A stretch of DNA of 64,000 bases from Cordylochernes scorpioides. Its lineage: Eukaryota; Arthropoda; Arachnida; Pseudoscorpiones; Chernetidae. The position numbers and the translations under genes are program-made. The DNA lies in NCBI GenBank assembly GCA_030710605.1, contig CP092875.1:66956469-67020468 (forward strand). The letters are read 5' to 3'. Below are positions 10,672 through 21,329 of this stretch, one piece after another (position 1 is the stretch's first letter; each line of letters starts with the position of its first letter). Under the pieces are notes generated by a model that was not told the origin of the DNA, searched no databases, and saw only the letters and a list, made by a program, of their open reading frames with translations.

Positions 10672-11002
10672 ACTCTGAAAGATATTTGATACACAGTGGC
10701 CTTTATTGGAGAAACACCAGATAACCAAGTGCGAACAAAATTGCCTCTGTCTCTTAAAAAAAAAACATAAAACCGGCGTTATCAATATATGAAACTACTT
10801 AAGTTTTGTTGATGAGTGTATATTAATATCTCCAGCTTTCTGTAAAGGAATACATTCATGGACAAAACTTATGGAAATGGATTGTCTTTTGATATCGCCA
10901 GTTGTCTGCTTTTTTAAGGAGACAGAAGCAATATTTTTCACACTTGGTAATATTTTGTAACTCCAATAAAGGTCACTGCGTATCAAATATCTTTCAGAGT
11001 TA
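10672..11002. repeat. Foldback element with Tc1-like end motifs
   Basis: Inverted arms of about 90 bp: AACTCTGAAAGATATTTGAT at 10672 and its reverse complement ending about 11002, with a loop holding TTTTGTTGATGAGTGTATAT (about 10804). A diverged arm is also seen at about 50085-50175. Probably a non-autonomous Tc1-like element. Confidence 0.6.
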
Positions 11003-11173
11003 TTGTCTGAATCACGATATATATGCTGAAAGGTATAACATCCTCAAATTTTGTCAATGAGTGTATATAATATTTATTCCCTGAAGGTATATAATTAATA
11101 TTCAGAGTTATGTATAATTATATTTTATATTATATAAAATATATATGATTCTGAATATTATAGTGTTTTTTTT

Positions 11174-11479
11174 CTTATCCCTAGTACACGTGGTACAGTC
11201 CATGATAATCATGGTGGGTAGAAGAAGGCGACTGCTTTTACTGTAAGTGCACCACATGTCTACACACGTGAAACACAGTTCGACATTGCACTTACAAATA
11301 AATATTCCAGAGCCCCGTTTGGTTGCTTGCACTCGCTGGTGAGGTTTGACTTTTGCAAGAATAGAGGGACATTGGATCATTTTTTGTTTTTAATCAGAAA
11401 AAAAGTGCCCAATGCGGGAATCGAACCCGGGTCGTAGCGGTTGTAAACCAACGGTTTATACCAGCCTTCCACCGACCCC
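11174..11479 (-). mobile_element. tRNA-derived SINE, copy 1
   Basis: On the minus strand the head (11479 to 11405) is tRNA-like, with a perfect pol III B box GGTTCGATTCC and an acceptor/A-box-like start GGGGTCGGTGGAAGG. The body follows with AAGTCCAACCTCACC-type and TGCACTTACAGTAAAAGCAG segments and ends near CGTGTACTAGGGATAAG. Further copies: 46360-47013 and 60162-60468; decayed copies near 57165 and 57940. Confidence 0.7.
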
Positions 11480-11599
11480 ACCATATTACAGTGTAAATAA
11501 TAAAATTGAATATAGTTCGTAAAATAAAATATACTTCGGTCAGTATAATCTTTTCATTATCTCGACGTTTCGACAAAAATATTTTGAATATACTAACTT

Positions 11600-11950
11600 T
11601 TTATTTCATTTTATTTCCAAAGCGCTATATCCCACAAGGGATACTTGTGCCAAACAAGAAGAAAAGTTTATTTACATAAGTTATTTACATTATTCAACGC
11701 ATGAAAACATTAAAGTTCCAGATTTTGTAGAAAGTTTAGAATGTATTTACAAAATTAATTGAACTTTAAATATGATTTTTTATCGGAATTCAAATCGTTA
11801 AGTTTACAAACAACTAGTTCATTCTTCCTTCTATAATCTTGAAATGCTTGGCAACCGATCAGTAGATGTCTTGAGGTTTGTTCCTCAATACCACAAAAGC
11901 AACTTGAATTCTCCACTGCCTTTATTCTATTTAAAAAACTTTTGAAATTT
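11600..11950 (-). mobile_element. LINE 3' end fragment (in B-specific insertion)
   Basis: Related to 5836-6207. The zinc-knuckle segment CFCGIEEQTSRHLLIGC is better preserved on the minus strand (about 11905-11855), followed by the UTR with TGGCACAAGTATCCCTTGTG. Confidence 0.55.
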
Positions 11951-12293
11951 CCGTGGTTTCAAAAGACTCATTTTTTCAAAATACTTTATTTTACCACACA
12001 ACACAAAATACACATATATTCCTTTGTTAAACATCAATATTTTTATAATATTAATAATATTGGAATTAATAATTCTGTATATGTACATATTTAAATAGAT
12101 AAAAAATGCATACATGGTAGCATTATTATGCATATTAGGCATTCAAATAATAAAATATATTTACATATTATTTGATATTTTGGAAGTTTAGGCATATATA
12201 CGAGGTTGGAATAATTATATAAATGGCATTTTCTAAGTGTTTTAAAATTTAATGTTTGGAAGATTTCAGGTCTTTCTCTCAAATTATAGTTAA
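11951..12293. other. AT-rich spacer
   Basis: No gene, RNA or repeat recognised. Confidence 0.4.
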
Positions 12294-12709
12294 GCACGAA
12301 TGTTTGTTTTACACTTAAAACAAACTTCTCTACTGTCCTTACTGCGATGAAAAAAATATATTGGGAGGGCCTGGCTCGTCAATGGTTAATCCTCCAAAGC
12401 TGCCTGGTAGATAAAATTGGTGAAACCGCTGGGATTGTTCACCACTGATGCGAACCTGGCCCTCCCAATATACAGTTGAACCTGTCTATAGCGCCCCCTC
12501 TAAATAGCACCTTCCTCTCTATAGCGCCCGATTTTAAATATGTAGTACGATGCTATTTACATTAAAGGTGACCTGTCTATAGCACCCCCTCTCTATTGCA
12601 CCCTATTTTGGTGAGTCCCAAGAGGGGGCGCTATAGACAGGTTTAACTATTTTCCATCGCAGTAAGGACAGTAGAGGTTTGTTTTAAGTATAAAAAAACA
12701 CATTCGTGC
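12294..12709. mobile_element. Palindromic MITE (family M1) carrying a nested MITE
   Basis: Left terminal inverted repeat from GCACGAATG (12294) through CTGTCCTTACTGCGATG; right end is its reverse complement, finishing CATTCGTGC at 12709. The internal motif TGGGAGGGCCTGGCTC is shared with the copies at 54811, 60083 and 63752. No coding capacity. A pogo-like MITE is inserted at 12473-12647. Confidence 0.75.
12473..12647. mobile_element. Pogo/Tigger-like MITE nested in the M1 MITE
   Basis: 175 bp with ends CAGTTGAACCTGTCTATAGC and its reverse complement, flanked by TA (12471-12472 and 12648-12649). The same element occurs at 47992-48167. TIR sequence and TA duplication fit pogo-type MITEs. Confidence 0.75.
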
Positions 12710-12937
12710 CTCATTACTTTCATTTCTTATATATAAAATACTCCTGAAGAAGGGTTTGTGATATTCGAAAGATCGAGATTAAGATAAAACAATAAATCCA
12801 CCCTCGGAACCTGTTTTCGTTATTATTTCTATGTATTGTAGAGGATTGTACTTTTCTCTGTAAGTTAATTTATATAATGGTTTATGGCCCATGCCACTTT
12901 TAGGAGATCAGGAGTTGTGAAAATCAAGATCGCACCA

Positions 12938-13706
12938 CAACACAAATAAAAGGAATTCAAGTGGTATTAGGAAGAGAAAAGCGGGTCAGGGAACTTGTGT
13001 AATTTTTACACAAAAGGGCTTAAGAAACACAACACAAATAAAAGGAATTTAGGTGGTATTAGAAATAGAAGCGGTTCATGGAATTTGTGTAATCTTTGCA
13101 TAAAAGGGCATAAGAAACACAACACAAATAAAAGGAATTTAGGTGGTATTAGGAAGAGAAGCGGGTCATGGAATTTGTGTAATCTTTACACAAAAGGGCA
13201 TAAGAAACACAACACATTAAAAGGAATTTAGGTGGTATTAGGAAAATAAGCGAATCATGGAATTTGTGTAATCTTTACACAAAAGGGCATAAGAAACACA
13301 ACACAAATAAAAGGAATTTAGGTGGTGTTAGGAAGAGAAGCGGGTCATGGAATTTGTGTAATCTTTGCACAAAAGGGCATAAGAAACACAACACAAATAA
13401 AAGGAATTTAGGTGGTGTTAGGAAAAGAAGCGGGTCATGGAATTTGGGTAATCTTTACACAAAAGGGCATAAGAAACACAACACAAATAAAAGGAATTTA
13501 GGTGGCATTAGGAAGAGAAGCGGGTCATGGAATTTGTGTAATCTTTTCACAAAAGGGCATAAGAAACACAACACAAATAAAAGGAATTTAGGTGGTCTTA
13601 GGAAGAGAAGCGGGTCATGGAATTTGTGTAATCTTTACACAAAAAGGCATGAGAAACACAACACAAATAAAAGGAATTTAGGTGGTGTTAGGAAGAGAAG
13701 CGGGGC
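12938..13706. repeat. 90-bp minisatellite, about 8.5 copies (unit B)
   Basis: Same unit as at 4381-5150. A 1-nt loss near 13215 and extra bases near 12978 break the reading frame, which argues against protein coding. Confidence 0.9.
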
Positions 13707-14399
13707 ATCCTATGATTATATGGCTAAACCTCACAAATTGCTCTCCTCCGCCCATCAGAATAAATATAAACTGAAACTCTAATTTTACTTCTGACTCACC
13801 GACAAATTGGTTCATAAATTCTCTTAAAAATTTCATCCAAGGTCGCATATTTAAATTCGGTAGATAAATGTTTATTTTGGCTCGATTGTGTGTATATAAA
13901 TAATCCTATATTTTATTCCTAAATACCTATTCATAAATTCCTCAATATATAAAATGAAATGGGTGTTTTGAAAATATATTTACATATTCAATGTAGTATA
14001 GAAGGTAAATATTCTCAGTCTGAAACTTTTGATTTACTAAAAAATAAATAAAAATTAGTGGAATGTTTTGTACCGTATCATACAAAGATACTTTGTCATC
14101 AGAAATGTGTGGAATGCTCCTTACTGAAACACGAAGCATAAATGCTTTTTGTAGCATCAATCGATGCACTATGATCAAATAAAATTTCGAATATGCAAAA
14201 AAAAAATCACTATTTAACAGTTTCTTACCGTCAATGGATAGTTAAATATTATAAATTCCCAAGTATGTGAGCTTTCTTAAGTAATAGATATATATAAAAG
14301 TCCATTTTTAAAATAGATCAATCCGTATTTATATCATTAGATAATAAAATTCATTAATTGGATATTATTTAATAAAAGATTTATTTGCCTTTCTTTTAA
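13707..14399. other. AT-rich conserved segment of unit B
   Basis: No gene. Counterpart of 5151-5835. Small minus ORF 13942-14178 is not conserved as a frame in unit A. Confidence 0.5.
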
Positions 14400-14747
14400 A
14401 ATTATTACAATTATTCTATTTTATAAGGGATACTTGCGCCAAACAAGGAGAAAATTTTCTTTACATAAGTTATTTACATTATTCAACGCATGAATACATT
14501 AGAGATCCAGATTTTGTAGAAAGTTTGGAATGTATTTACAAAATGATTTTGAACTTTAAGTATGGTTTTTTATCGGAAATCAAATCCTTAAGTTCGCAAA
14601 CAACTAGTTCATTCTTCATTTTATAATCTTGAAATGCTGGGCAATCGATCAGTAGATGCCTTGAGGTTTGTTCCTCAATGCCACAAAGGAAATTGAATAT
14701 TCCTATGCATCTATTCTATTTTAAAAACGTTTGAAATTTCCGTGGTT
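14400..14747 (-). mobile_element. LINE 3' end fragment (unit B)
   Basis: Counterpart of 5836-6207, with the same broken zinc-knuckle segment and GGCGCAAGTATCCCTT UTR motif. Frames are more degraded than at 11600. Confidence 0.55.
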
Positions 14748-15012
14748 TGTAACAAATTGCCTTTCTTGTTAAGCGAAGCGCATCGGTACCAAAACTGGTT
14801 AAAATCGTTTCGAAAATAGAGCAATCCATATTTAAATCATTAGATAAAAAAGGCATATTTTGTATTTAAAAATTATATTTATTCGACTTTTATTAAATAC
14901 AATATATGCTTTTCTATTATCTATTAAATATGGTTTGCTCTATTTTAAAAACCATTTTAACCAGTTTTGGTACCGACGCGCTTCGCCCTTAGCAAGAAGG
15001 GCAAATAAATAT
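14748..15012. repeat. Foldback element (unit B)
   Basis: Counterpart of 6208-6474, with the same two arms ending in TTGCCTTTCTTG and CAAGAAGGGCAAATAA. Confidence 0.65.
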
Positions 15013-15397
15013 TTTATAAAATTCAATATATGCTTTTTATTATCTAATACATGTCTATGTGTGAGCGACTAGTTATAGCCCTTCAAATATTAATATGCAT
15101 TTATATAAAGGAATCGCGTTCTAGAGACTTAAACTAGCTCAGGTCAAATGATATTTCAATATAAGGCTCTGGTATATCTCTTGCGACTATAAGATTTCTA
15201 TGAAATTAATTATATAGGCATATTTTTATTTGAATAAAAAAATAGAAACAGGCAATATGTATTGGAATTGAAACCAAATCTCAATTCAGACTGAAATACA
15301 TTGGACAATATTACTTGAAACATATATTTATAATGAATATCTTTCTGATTTGAAACTAGTTCACACACACATTCAAGACCAAAAATCGATATATCCA

Positions 15398-17100
15398 ATT
15401 CTATTTTTCAAAATATGCTTGATAACACTAAAATTTTTTTAAAAAGGTATCTCCTTATCCTGTAACTGAAAGTTGCTGATGGCTTTCACGATCAGTTGCA
15501 CGATAAGGAGTTGCCTTTTTCATAATTTATGCACCTTATCCCAGTACAATATCACATTTGTACTATTTTTTCACTAAAATGTTTGTTTTAAATTGCTCAG
15601 CTATATTTCTAGTCATAACATAAATTTATCATTATAATTTCAAATTTGAATACGTTTTTAATAAATTTAATAATTTTTAATATATTTAATAAATACTTAG
15701 GGGGATAGGAGTTCAAATCGTCATCGAAGAACCAGGGAGATAATCCTTAAATTTGCAGACGCATCGCATTCGACCTTTACATTGGGCGTGGTATCCGAGG
15801 TTGATGATAAAAAAAAATCACTGGGTGTAACACTTAATTTGATTTTAGACCATTTTGGTCCCGTATCAATATCTTAGGTCAAAAATAAATTGTATATTTA
15901 TATTTATATTTTATATACAAATTGGTATATACCCTTATATAAACAATTTTACATATCATTTATCTAAAATATATTGATAAAACACACATGAAATGGCTTA
16001 TTTTATAATATATATAAAAGCGTGTTTCTCGAGAAGATTATATATTATTATCTATTTAAATAAAATATAGGTATTTATAGTCTTTTTTAGGTCCTTACAC
16101 CTTGGTTGAAGATGTTCTGTAGGAAAGCCGCAGACTGTTGGAAGAAGAAATGGTTTTGTCACAGCAGAGGTACTTCTTGAAGTAGGACTTGAAGACTCCT
16201 GAAGTAAAATAGAGAATGATGGGATTAAGAGAGCTGTTGGCGTAGCTAAGCAAAGAGCCAAAGATCTTGAAGGCATTCCAATAATCATCAAAGTCTTCCA
16301 TAGATGTTGGATGGAAGTAGAACCACATGACTTGGATTTGCTTGGGAAGCATTGTGAAGGCAAAGATAATAACCATGATAATGACAATCTTGGAAATCTT
16401 GATGCGAGTCCGGATGGATTCTTGTTGTGATATATTGGTGACGGGAAGGCTTGGCTTGTTGAGGCGGATAGCAAGAAAGATATTACAGATTGCGATGATA
16501 ATGAGCGGTATGGCATAGAAAAAGAGAAACCAGATTAATATCATTAAACGTGTGGTCCAATCTGGATATTCCCCTCTATAAATAACGCATGCTATAGCGT
16601 AATGGTGAGGCGAAAACACTCGCGTTAAAACGTGGGAAAAAATAGCATTTGGAATGGCGATGATAGTGGAGAGAATCCAAATCACGATGTTTATTATCAA
16701 TGTTCTAGGATATCCATGACGTTGGTGACGCATAGGATGAGCGATAGCTTGGTACCGATTAAAACTTAGAGCAACAAGTGAGAAAACAGTGATTCCAATG
16801 GAGAATTCATGGAAGAAATTGGTGATCTTGCAGACTAAATTGCTGAAGGGGTAATTTGCTAGAAGGTAGACGGGAAGCAGGAATGGCATGGCCTCGATGA
16901 GTACAAGCAAGTCTCCAAGGGCCATTCCGAGGATGTAGATGTTGGGGGAGGTGTGTAGGTTGCTGTGGCGTACCACTGACAGCACAACCACAGCGTTCCC
17001 CACTAGCCCGACAAGGCAGATCACCGCCAACAATGCCGTTGTTACATATCCGTCGGTAAAATCTATATTCTGAAACACAACCCAATTCTGAATAGTTATA
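15398..17100. repeat. Tandem segmental duplication, unit C (partial)
   Basis: Homology to units A and B runs from about 15398 through the receptor gene and stops near its start codon (about 17090); sequence upstream of copy C is unrelated to that of A and B. The A/B junction hairpin is absent here. Confidence 0.75.
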
Positions 17101-17138
17101 ATTCTGGAATTAAAAAAGAACATTTGGTTAAACATCAA
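16095..17138 (-). CDS. Rhodopsin-like neuropeptide GPCR, copy C (CCHamide/bombesin-receptor-like)
   Basis: 347-residue intact single-exon receptor. Landmarks: GN48-49, Asp76, Cys103/Cys184, NRY 127-129, Trp154, Pro211, LPKQ in TM6, NPIILY in TM7, CysCys, and the same T-K-V end as copy B. TM1-TM3 and TM5-tail are nearly identical to copies A and B, whereas ICL2, TM4 and ECL2 (about residues 132-184) differ strongly, with about seven extra residues in ECL2 (VFSPHHYA). The N-terminal 30 residues are also different. ECL2 often contacts peptide ligands, so the ligand response may differ (inference). Upstream DNA is unique, so regulation may also differ. Likely functional. Confidence 0.85.
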   Translation of the reverse strand: MMFNQMFFFNSRIITIQNWVVFQNIDFTDGYVTTALLAVICLVGLVGNAVVVLSVVRHSNLHTSPNIYILGMALGDLLVLIEAMPFLLPVYLLANYPFSNLVCKITNFFHEFSIGITVFSLVALSFNRYQAIAHPMRHQRHGYPRTLIINIVIWILSTIIAIPNAIFSHVLTRVFSPHHYAIACVIYRGEYPDWTTRLMILIWFLFFYAIPLIIIAICNIFLAIRLNKPSLPVTNISQQESIRTRIKISKIVIIMVIIFAFTMLPKQIQVMWFYFHPTSMEDFDDYWNAFKIFGSLLSYANSSLNPIILYFTSGVFKSYFKKYLCCDKTISSSNSLRLSYRTSSTKV

Positions 17139-17269
17139 ATACTTTAAACTGAATGTAATAGGTATATATTGGAACTACATTTGTTATCCATAAAAAATTA
17201 AAACTATATTAATTGATTTTTTTTTCAATTATTTAGAAATATGATATTTTGCAATCATTATCGTTCTCA

Positions 17270-17660
17270 ACGCGCTGAATAGAGCCAAAAAAAGATAATA
17301 ACAATTCTTAAGCTACCAAAAAATCATTGTTATCAGAACAAGAAGTACATTGATAAGTTCGACAGTGACAAAGAGGAAACGTTTGCAGAGATAGAGTACT
17401 CACTCTGATTGGACATGGTAAAAGACGAAATATATGTCAAAAATGCCAAGGAGAGAATTAATGAAAACCCTTACAAAAGCATTAGGGTTATTGCCAAAGG
17501 GTTGACCGCTTACTTTATGATACTTCTTAAAACTGTACATCAGAACCTTGGTCTCAAGTCTTATGCACTAAGGAAAGGAAAGTTGCTTACTCAGAATATA
17601 AAGGATGAAAAGAATATAACTACTAAGAGTCTAGAAAATATATGTCATAATATATGCTCT
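17270..17660 (+). mobile_element. Mariner-type transposase relic, N-terminal region
   Basis: Fragments aligning with the paired HTH region of a mariner-like transposase: an ILKLPKN segment (about 17305), then ERINENPYKSIRVIAKGL and LGLKSYALRKGKLLTQN (about 17450-17600). These match the usual NPxxSIRxxAK and LGLKSYxxRKxxLLT blocks. No catalytic domain follows. Broken and truncated. Confidence 0.6.
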
Positions 17661-17936
17661 TCCAGGAATAATAAAGCAAGCCTACAGTCGACCCAGAGAG
17701 AGACGGGAGGGTGTCACGTTAGACATCAGGACATTCCAGGGGGCGACCACAGGGGCGTTACTTGGAACCTCGAGACTATTAGACAGTTGGGTGATTGTGT
17801 GCGACAAAACGGCCGGCCGCGCAGCGGTGGCTGGCCCCCTACCTCTCTCGCTGGTTGCCTGGGTTATTCCTCTACCAACTCGTTGTGTGATTATTTCTCT
17901 TTCCCTACCACATTATTATCACTATATTGCCACATT
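17661..17936. other. GC-rich island of unknown nature
   Basis: About 270 bp with clearly higher GC than its surroundings, including GGCCGGCCGCGCAGCGG near 17811. It is open in two plus frames, but nothing is recognisable. It directly precedes the GTCGAC minisatellite and itself holds a GTCGAC at about 17687. It could be the end of an unrecognised element. Confidence 0.35.
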
Positions 17937-18192
17937 GAAAGTCGACAGGATCTTATCACATAGAAAGTCGACAGGATCATATCTCAGAAGAGTCGACAGG
18001 ATCTTATAACATAAAAAGTCGACAAGATCATATCACAGAAGAGTCGACAGGATCTTATCACAGAAGAGTCGACAGGATCATATCACATAAATAGTCGACA
18101 GGATCTTATAACATAAAAAGTCGACAAGATCTTATCACAGAAGAGTCGACAAGATCATATCACAGAAGAGTCGACAGGATCTTATCACATAT
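17937..18192. repeat. 25-26 bp minisatellite, about 10 units
   Basis: Tandem AGTCGACAGGATCTTATCAC-type units alternating CTTATC and CATATC variants and two linker variants (ACATAAAA, ACAGAAG). Confidence 0.9.
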
Positions 18193-18599
18193 ATATTACG
18201 TTATTTTTTTAAGTAAAAGTAGGAACCTTGACATTATTCTAACATTCCTCAATAGTTTATAGCCATTTTCAACCTTTACCTAAGAAATAGGAAATAACAG
18301 ATCTTTGACATTCATATACACCAGCTTAATAGTATTTCTCTCGATAGTAAAATAAAATAGAAACCAACAAATATAAAAAATTAATACATACACTCAAATA
18401 TCTAAATTTTAACTCATTCGGCCCCATTATCAAAAAAAAAAAATATCCGTAATTAAAACACTATATAAATATTTTCCGCCTTCCGATATTCAAATATTAA
18501 AAATATCAATGCTGAACGAAGCATTCTTTTCAATGAGCTGAAAAATAATATATATCATCCGGAATTCCTAAAAAAAAAAACAGATATATAAACCTGCCA
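18193..18599. other. AT-rich spacer
   Basis: No gene recognised. It may hold decayed parts of the Penelope-like relic that follows. Confidence 0.3.
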
Positions 18600-19080
18600 A
18601 CATTACAATTAAAAGCAAAATTTCAAGCATCTACTGTACACCTCCATACAACTATGGCATCTATACAGAAAAAATAACAAGAATACTTAAAAATAAAATA
18701 TCAAAACACGATACAAGACCAGATGAAAAAAAGAGAATTTCTTTTCCATCCAAGATTAAACATAATAGCAATCAAGAATTCAAGTACAAAATGTATATCG
18801 TATTCCTTTGTAAATTAGGCTCTGTAACTCAAATACATAGGAGAAACTGGCAAAGAACTCGGAAACAAAGGGTAAACCAACAAAAAACATCTGTTAAAAA
18901 CCATAGCCCATTGTTACTTTAAGGTAATCAAGAACTCAAACAAGGCCATATGCCAAATTCTCAAAAAGGATCAATTATATACAATATTCAGAGATAGAGG
19001 GATATAGGATAAAATCTTTTATAAAGTTAGACATTAATTAAAGATAGCAAGAGAATTAATTGAAAAATCGTCATCTCTCA
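18600..19080 (+). mobile_element. Penelope-like element relic with GIY-YIG segment
   Basis: In one plus frame (about 18832-19000), interrupted by stops, it reads YIGETGKELGNKG, then IAHCYFKVIKNSNKAICQIL and KKDQLYTIFRDR. YIGET is the second half of the GIY-YIG nuclease core typical of the C-terminus of Penelope-like elements. A K/N-rich region precedes it. Dead relic. Confidence 0.5.
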
Positions 19081-19442
19081 TTTATATATCTATAGATTAA
19101 ATCTATTTAACTCTTATTATATTTATTAGTCATTATTTACTATTTAACTTGAGAGATATGCATATATGTTGTCTATAAATGTTAGTTACAATATTTGTTT
19201 CCGTATATCCCTTATATGCTGTCGTGTATGTGGTTAATCAATATATTTTCAAAGTAAAGAGAGACCCTGGCTAAGATAGCTAAACAGCCTAGTGAAATAT
19301 TGTATTTTAAAAATGCTAAAATGTTTCATTTTGTAATCTAGAAAAATCTGTTTGGTTATTTATCTGTATATATAGAGTACTTGATTTTTATTTCATGTTT
19401 TATTCATGGAATTGAAGTACTTAGAATGGGGTTGTTTTATCT

Positions 19443-19800
19443 GTGTGGGTTTATATTGATGCATATATCACAGCGGCATTGCTGGCGGTAAACTGCCTTG
19501 TCGGACTGGTGGGGAACGCTGTGGTTGTGCTGTCAGTGGTACGCAACAGTGATTTGCACACCTCCCCCAACATCTACATCCTCGGAATGGCCTTTGGAGA
19601 CTTGCTCGTGCTCATCGAGGTCATGTCATTCCTGCTTCCCGTCAACCTTCTTGATCATTACCCCTTCAACGATTTAGTCTGCAAGATCATCAATTTCTTT
19701 CACGAATTCTTCATTGGAATCATCATTTTCTAACTTGTTGCTCTCAGTTTCCATCAGAATCACTGTGTTTACACTTGTTGCTTCTAGTTTTGGACACCAC
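19443..19800 (+). pseudogene. Truncated, inverted GPCR fragment (copy D)
   Basis: Homologous to the first third of receptor copies A-C but on the opposite strand. It encodes TM1, TM2 and the start of TM3 (GLVGNAVVVL, LGMAFGD, the TM3 Cys), then stops at 19731-19733 just before the NRY site. Decayed receptor-like sequence (LVALSF) can be traced about 60 bp further. TM4-TM7 are absent. It starts at the same point as the other copies (about the DAYITAALL segment), 2.3 kb from copy C. Confidence 0.8.
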
Positions 19801-19989
19801 CAAGACTAATCTCACGTGTGACCATCTTCGTGGTATCTCAATACAATGTTTGTCAACATCAACACCTGAATTCTAGCCACCGGTGACGGTGAGCCGGGAA
19901 AGACAATATAAACGAGAGAGATTTATTAACATACCAGTCATGGCAGTCCCTGATTGAACGTCCTCCTCCTCTGACATTACCAATATGAT

Positions 19990-21260
19990 ATAAAGTAATT
20001 TATAATACAATATAATGTGGCTTATAATTGTAGAACGACAAAGACGACAAAATCCACAAAGACTTGGGAAGTTTTCCTGAACATCATTAATCGTAAATGC
20101 ATATTCATTAGCATTCAAGGCTAAAAATTTGATGTTATCAGAATGAAAATCCCATTGGATTTTGAAATTTTTCATGGTTGGCTTTCCTAGCAGAATCTCG
20201 AAAGGCATCTCTTCAAGAATTACTGCAGTTACCTCGATTCTACGATTATCTGCTTCAAGCTCAAGGTCAATACATTCAGATGCAAAAATGCTATTATGAT
20301 TTATGGTTGTTAATTTTGTCTTTGCCGGATAACTTTTCCAGCCATACTTTTCTAGAGTGTTTTTTCGAATCAAATCAATAGATGAGCCAGGATCCAAAAA
20401 TGCATTTAATTTTACTCCATTAACATTAACCGGAAACATTGAGTTAGGGGAAAATAGGAAAAATATAATACCTTTTTTGATGGAGGGAAAGGCCAACCCT
20501 CATTTTCTAGTTTTTTGGAAGTGTGCTTTTCTTTTCTAATGGGCGAAAGGAAGGCCTACATCTCTCAAGAACCTTTCTTAATTCCATAGTGGTGGAGAAT
20601 GGGGTCACCGCCAAACGTTGTTGCATTTCTTCTGGTAGGCCGTGCAAGATGCCAGTTATCAAGATTCTCTCTGAAGCTCCCGGCAAGCCCAGCTGAAGTA
20701 GCCTCAGTTTTTTATAAAAATAGTCCACATAGGAGCCACTGCGATATTGCCATTTAACAGCTTTATCAAATCTGGAGATGGGATCCTCGCGAAACGTCTC
20801 AATGAAATCATTCTTCCATTCCTCCCAATCTCCATCTGCTACTTTTTTTATCTTGGCAGTCATACCAAAGCAAGGCAGTATCTTCTAACAATGCACGCAT
20901 TCCATTTACTTTAGTTTGAGAAGATTTCCAGTTATTATTCTGGCAGATAATTTCATAATTTTGGATCTAAATCAGCGGATCAACATTCTTTCCATTAAAC
21001 CTTTCAACTTCCATTTTAGCCATCCTCTCCTGTCCCGTGGCCAAATGCATCTCTACAAGTTTATTAAGCAACTGCTGTTGGTTATTTAGTACAGTAAAGA
21101 GTGCAGCGACGTTGGGCTCGAGTTGAGAACTCCCAGGAGCTATGTCTGGCTTCTCATCCTTAAGTAGATTTTCTTTACTTGAATCAGTTTCTGTTTGATC
21201 TTTGCTGTCACTTTTTCCTCCGTCCACAATTCCAAGTTCCTCCTTCAGTGCTATCTTGGT
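19990..21260 (-). pseudogene. Ty3/gypsy gag-protease relic
   Basis: Three minus-strand blocks. 20967-21227: gag N-terminus, acidic then coiled (NNQQQLLNKLVEMHLATGQE). 20507-20863: gag capsid-like segment (W..F...F.EDP..RF, then GILHGLPEEMQQRL). 20060-20496: retroviral-type aspartic protease with LNAFLDPGSSIDLI (DSG-like, here DPG) and a later ILLGKPTMKNFKI segment. There is no reverse transcriptase or integrase after the protease; the sequence runs into unrelated DNA near 20000. Frames are broken between blocks. Confidence 0.7.
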
Positions 21261-21277
21261 TCAGCTTCGAAGAGAAT

Positions 21278-21295
21278 ATCCTGTCGGCTGCGCCA
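21278..21295 (-). other. Gypsy primer-binding site
   Basis: On the minus strand TGGCGCAGCCGACAGGAT, one of the common gypsy PBS types (close to the tRNA-Ser-type site of 297/17.6-like elements). Directly 5' of it (21296 upward) the sequence ends ACAACA, consistent with the end of a 5' LTR whose outer limit I cannot place. Confidence 0.5.
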
Positions 21296-21329
21296 TGTTG
21301 TCGTGTTCTCTACCTAACAAAATAGCAGT

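Larger units (their letters stand above)
6957..15397. repeat. Tandem segmental duplication, unit B
   Basis: About 8.4 kb, colinear with unit A. The extra length is explained by a LINE UTR fragment (7253-7425) and about 2.5 kb at 10114-12648, where unit A has the direct join GAACTCC-ATCC-AATTTTCC. Contains receptor copy B. Confidence 0.85.

Noticed and set aside
11405..11479. Functional tRNA genes at 11405, 46585 and 60400
   Set aside because: Perfect B box but acceptor and anticodon stems do not pair well, and each is joined to the same body sequence; they are SINE heads.
17409..17963. 184-codon plus ORF as a host gene
   Set aside because: The first part is a mariner HTH relic, the second is the GC island and minisatellite; a chance join.
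17937..18192. CRISPR-like array
   Set aside because: Units are contiguous with no unique spacers, in a eukaryotic genome; it is a minisatellite.
19890..20000. Similarity of AGTCCCTGATTGAACG to the Tc1 relic at 3130-3190
   Set aside because: Short and in a position not consistent with the duplication units; could not be extended.
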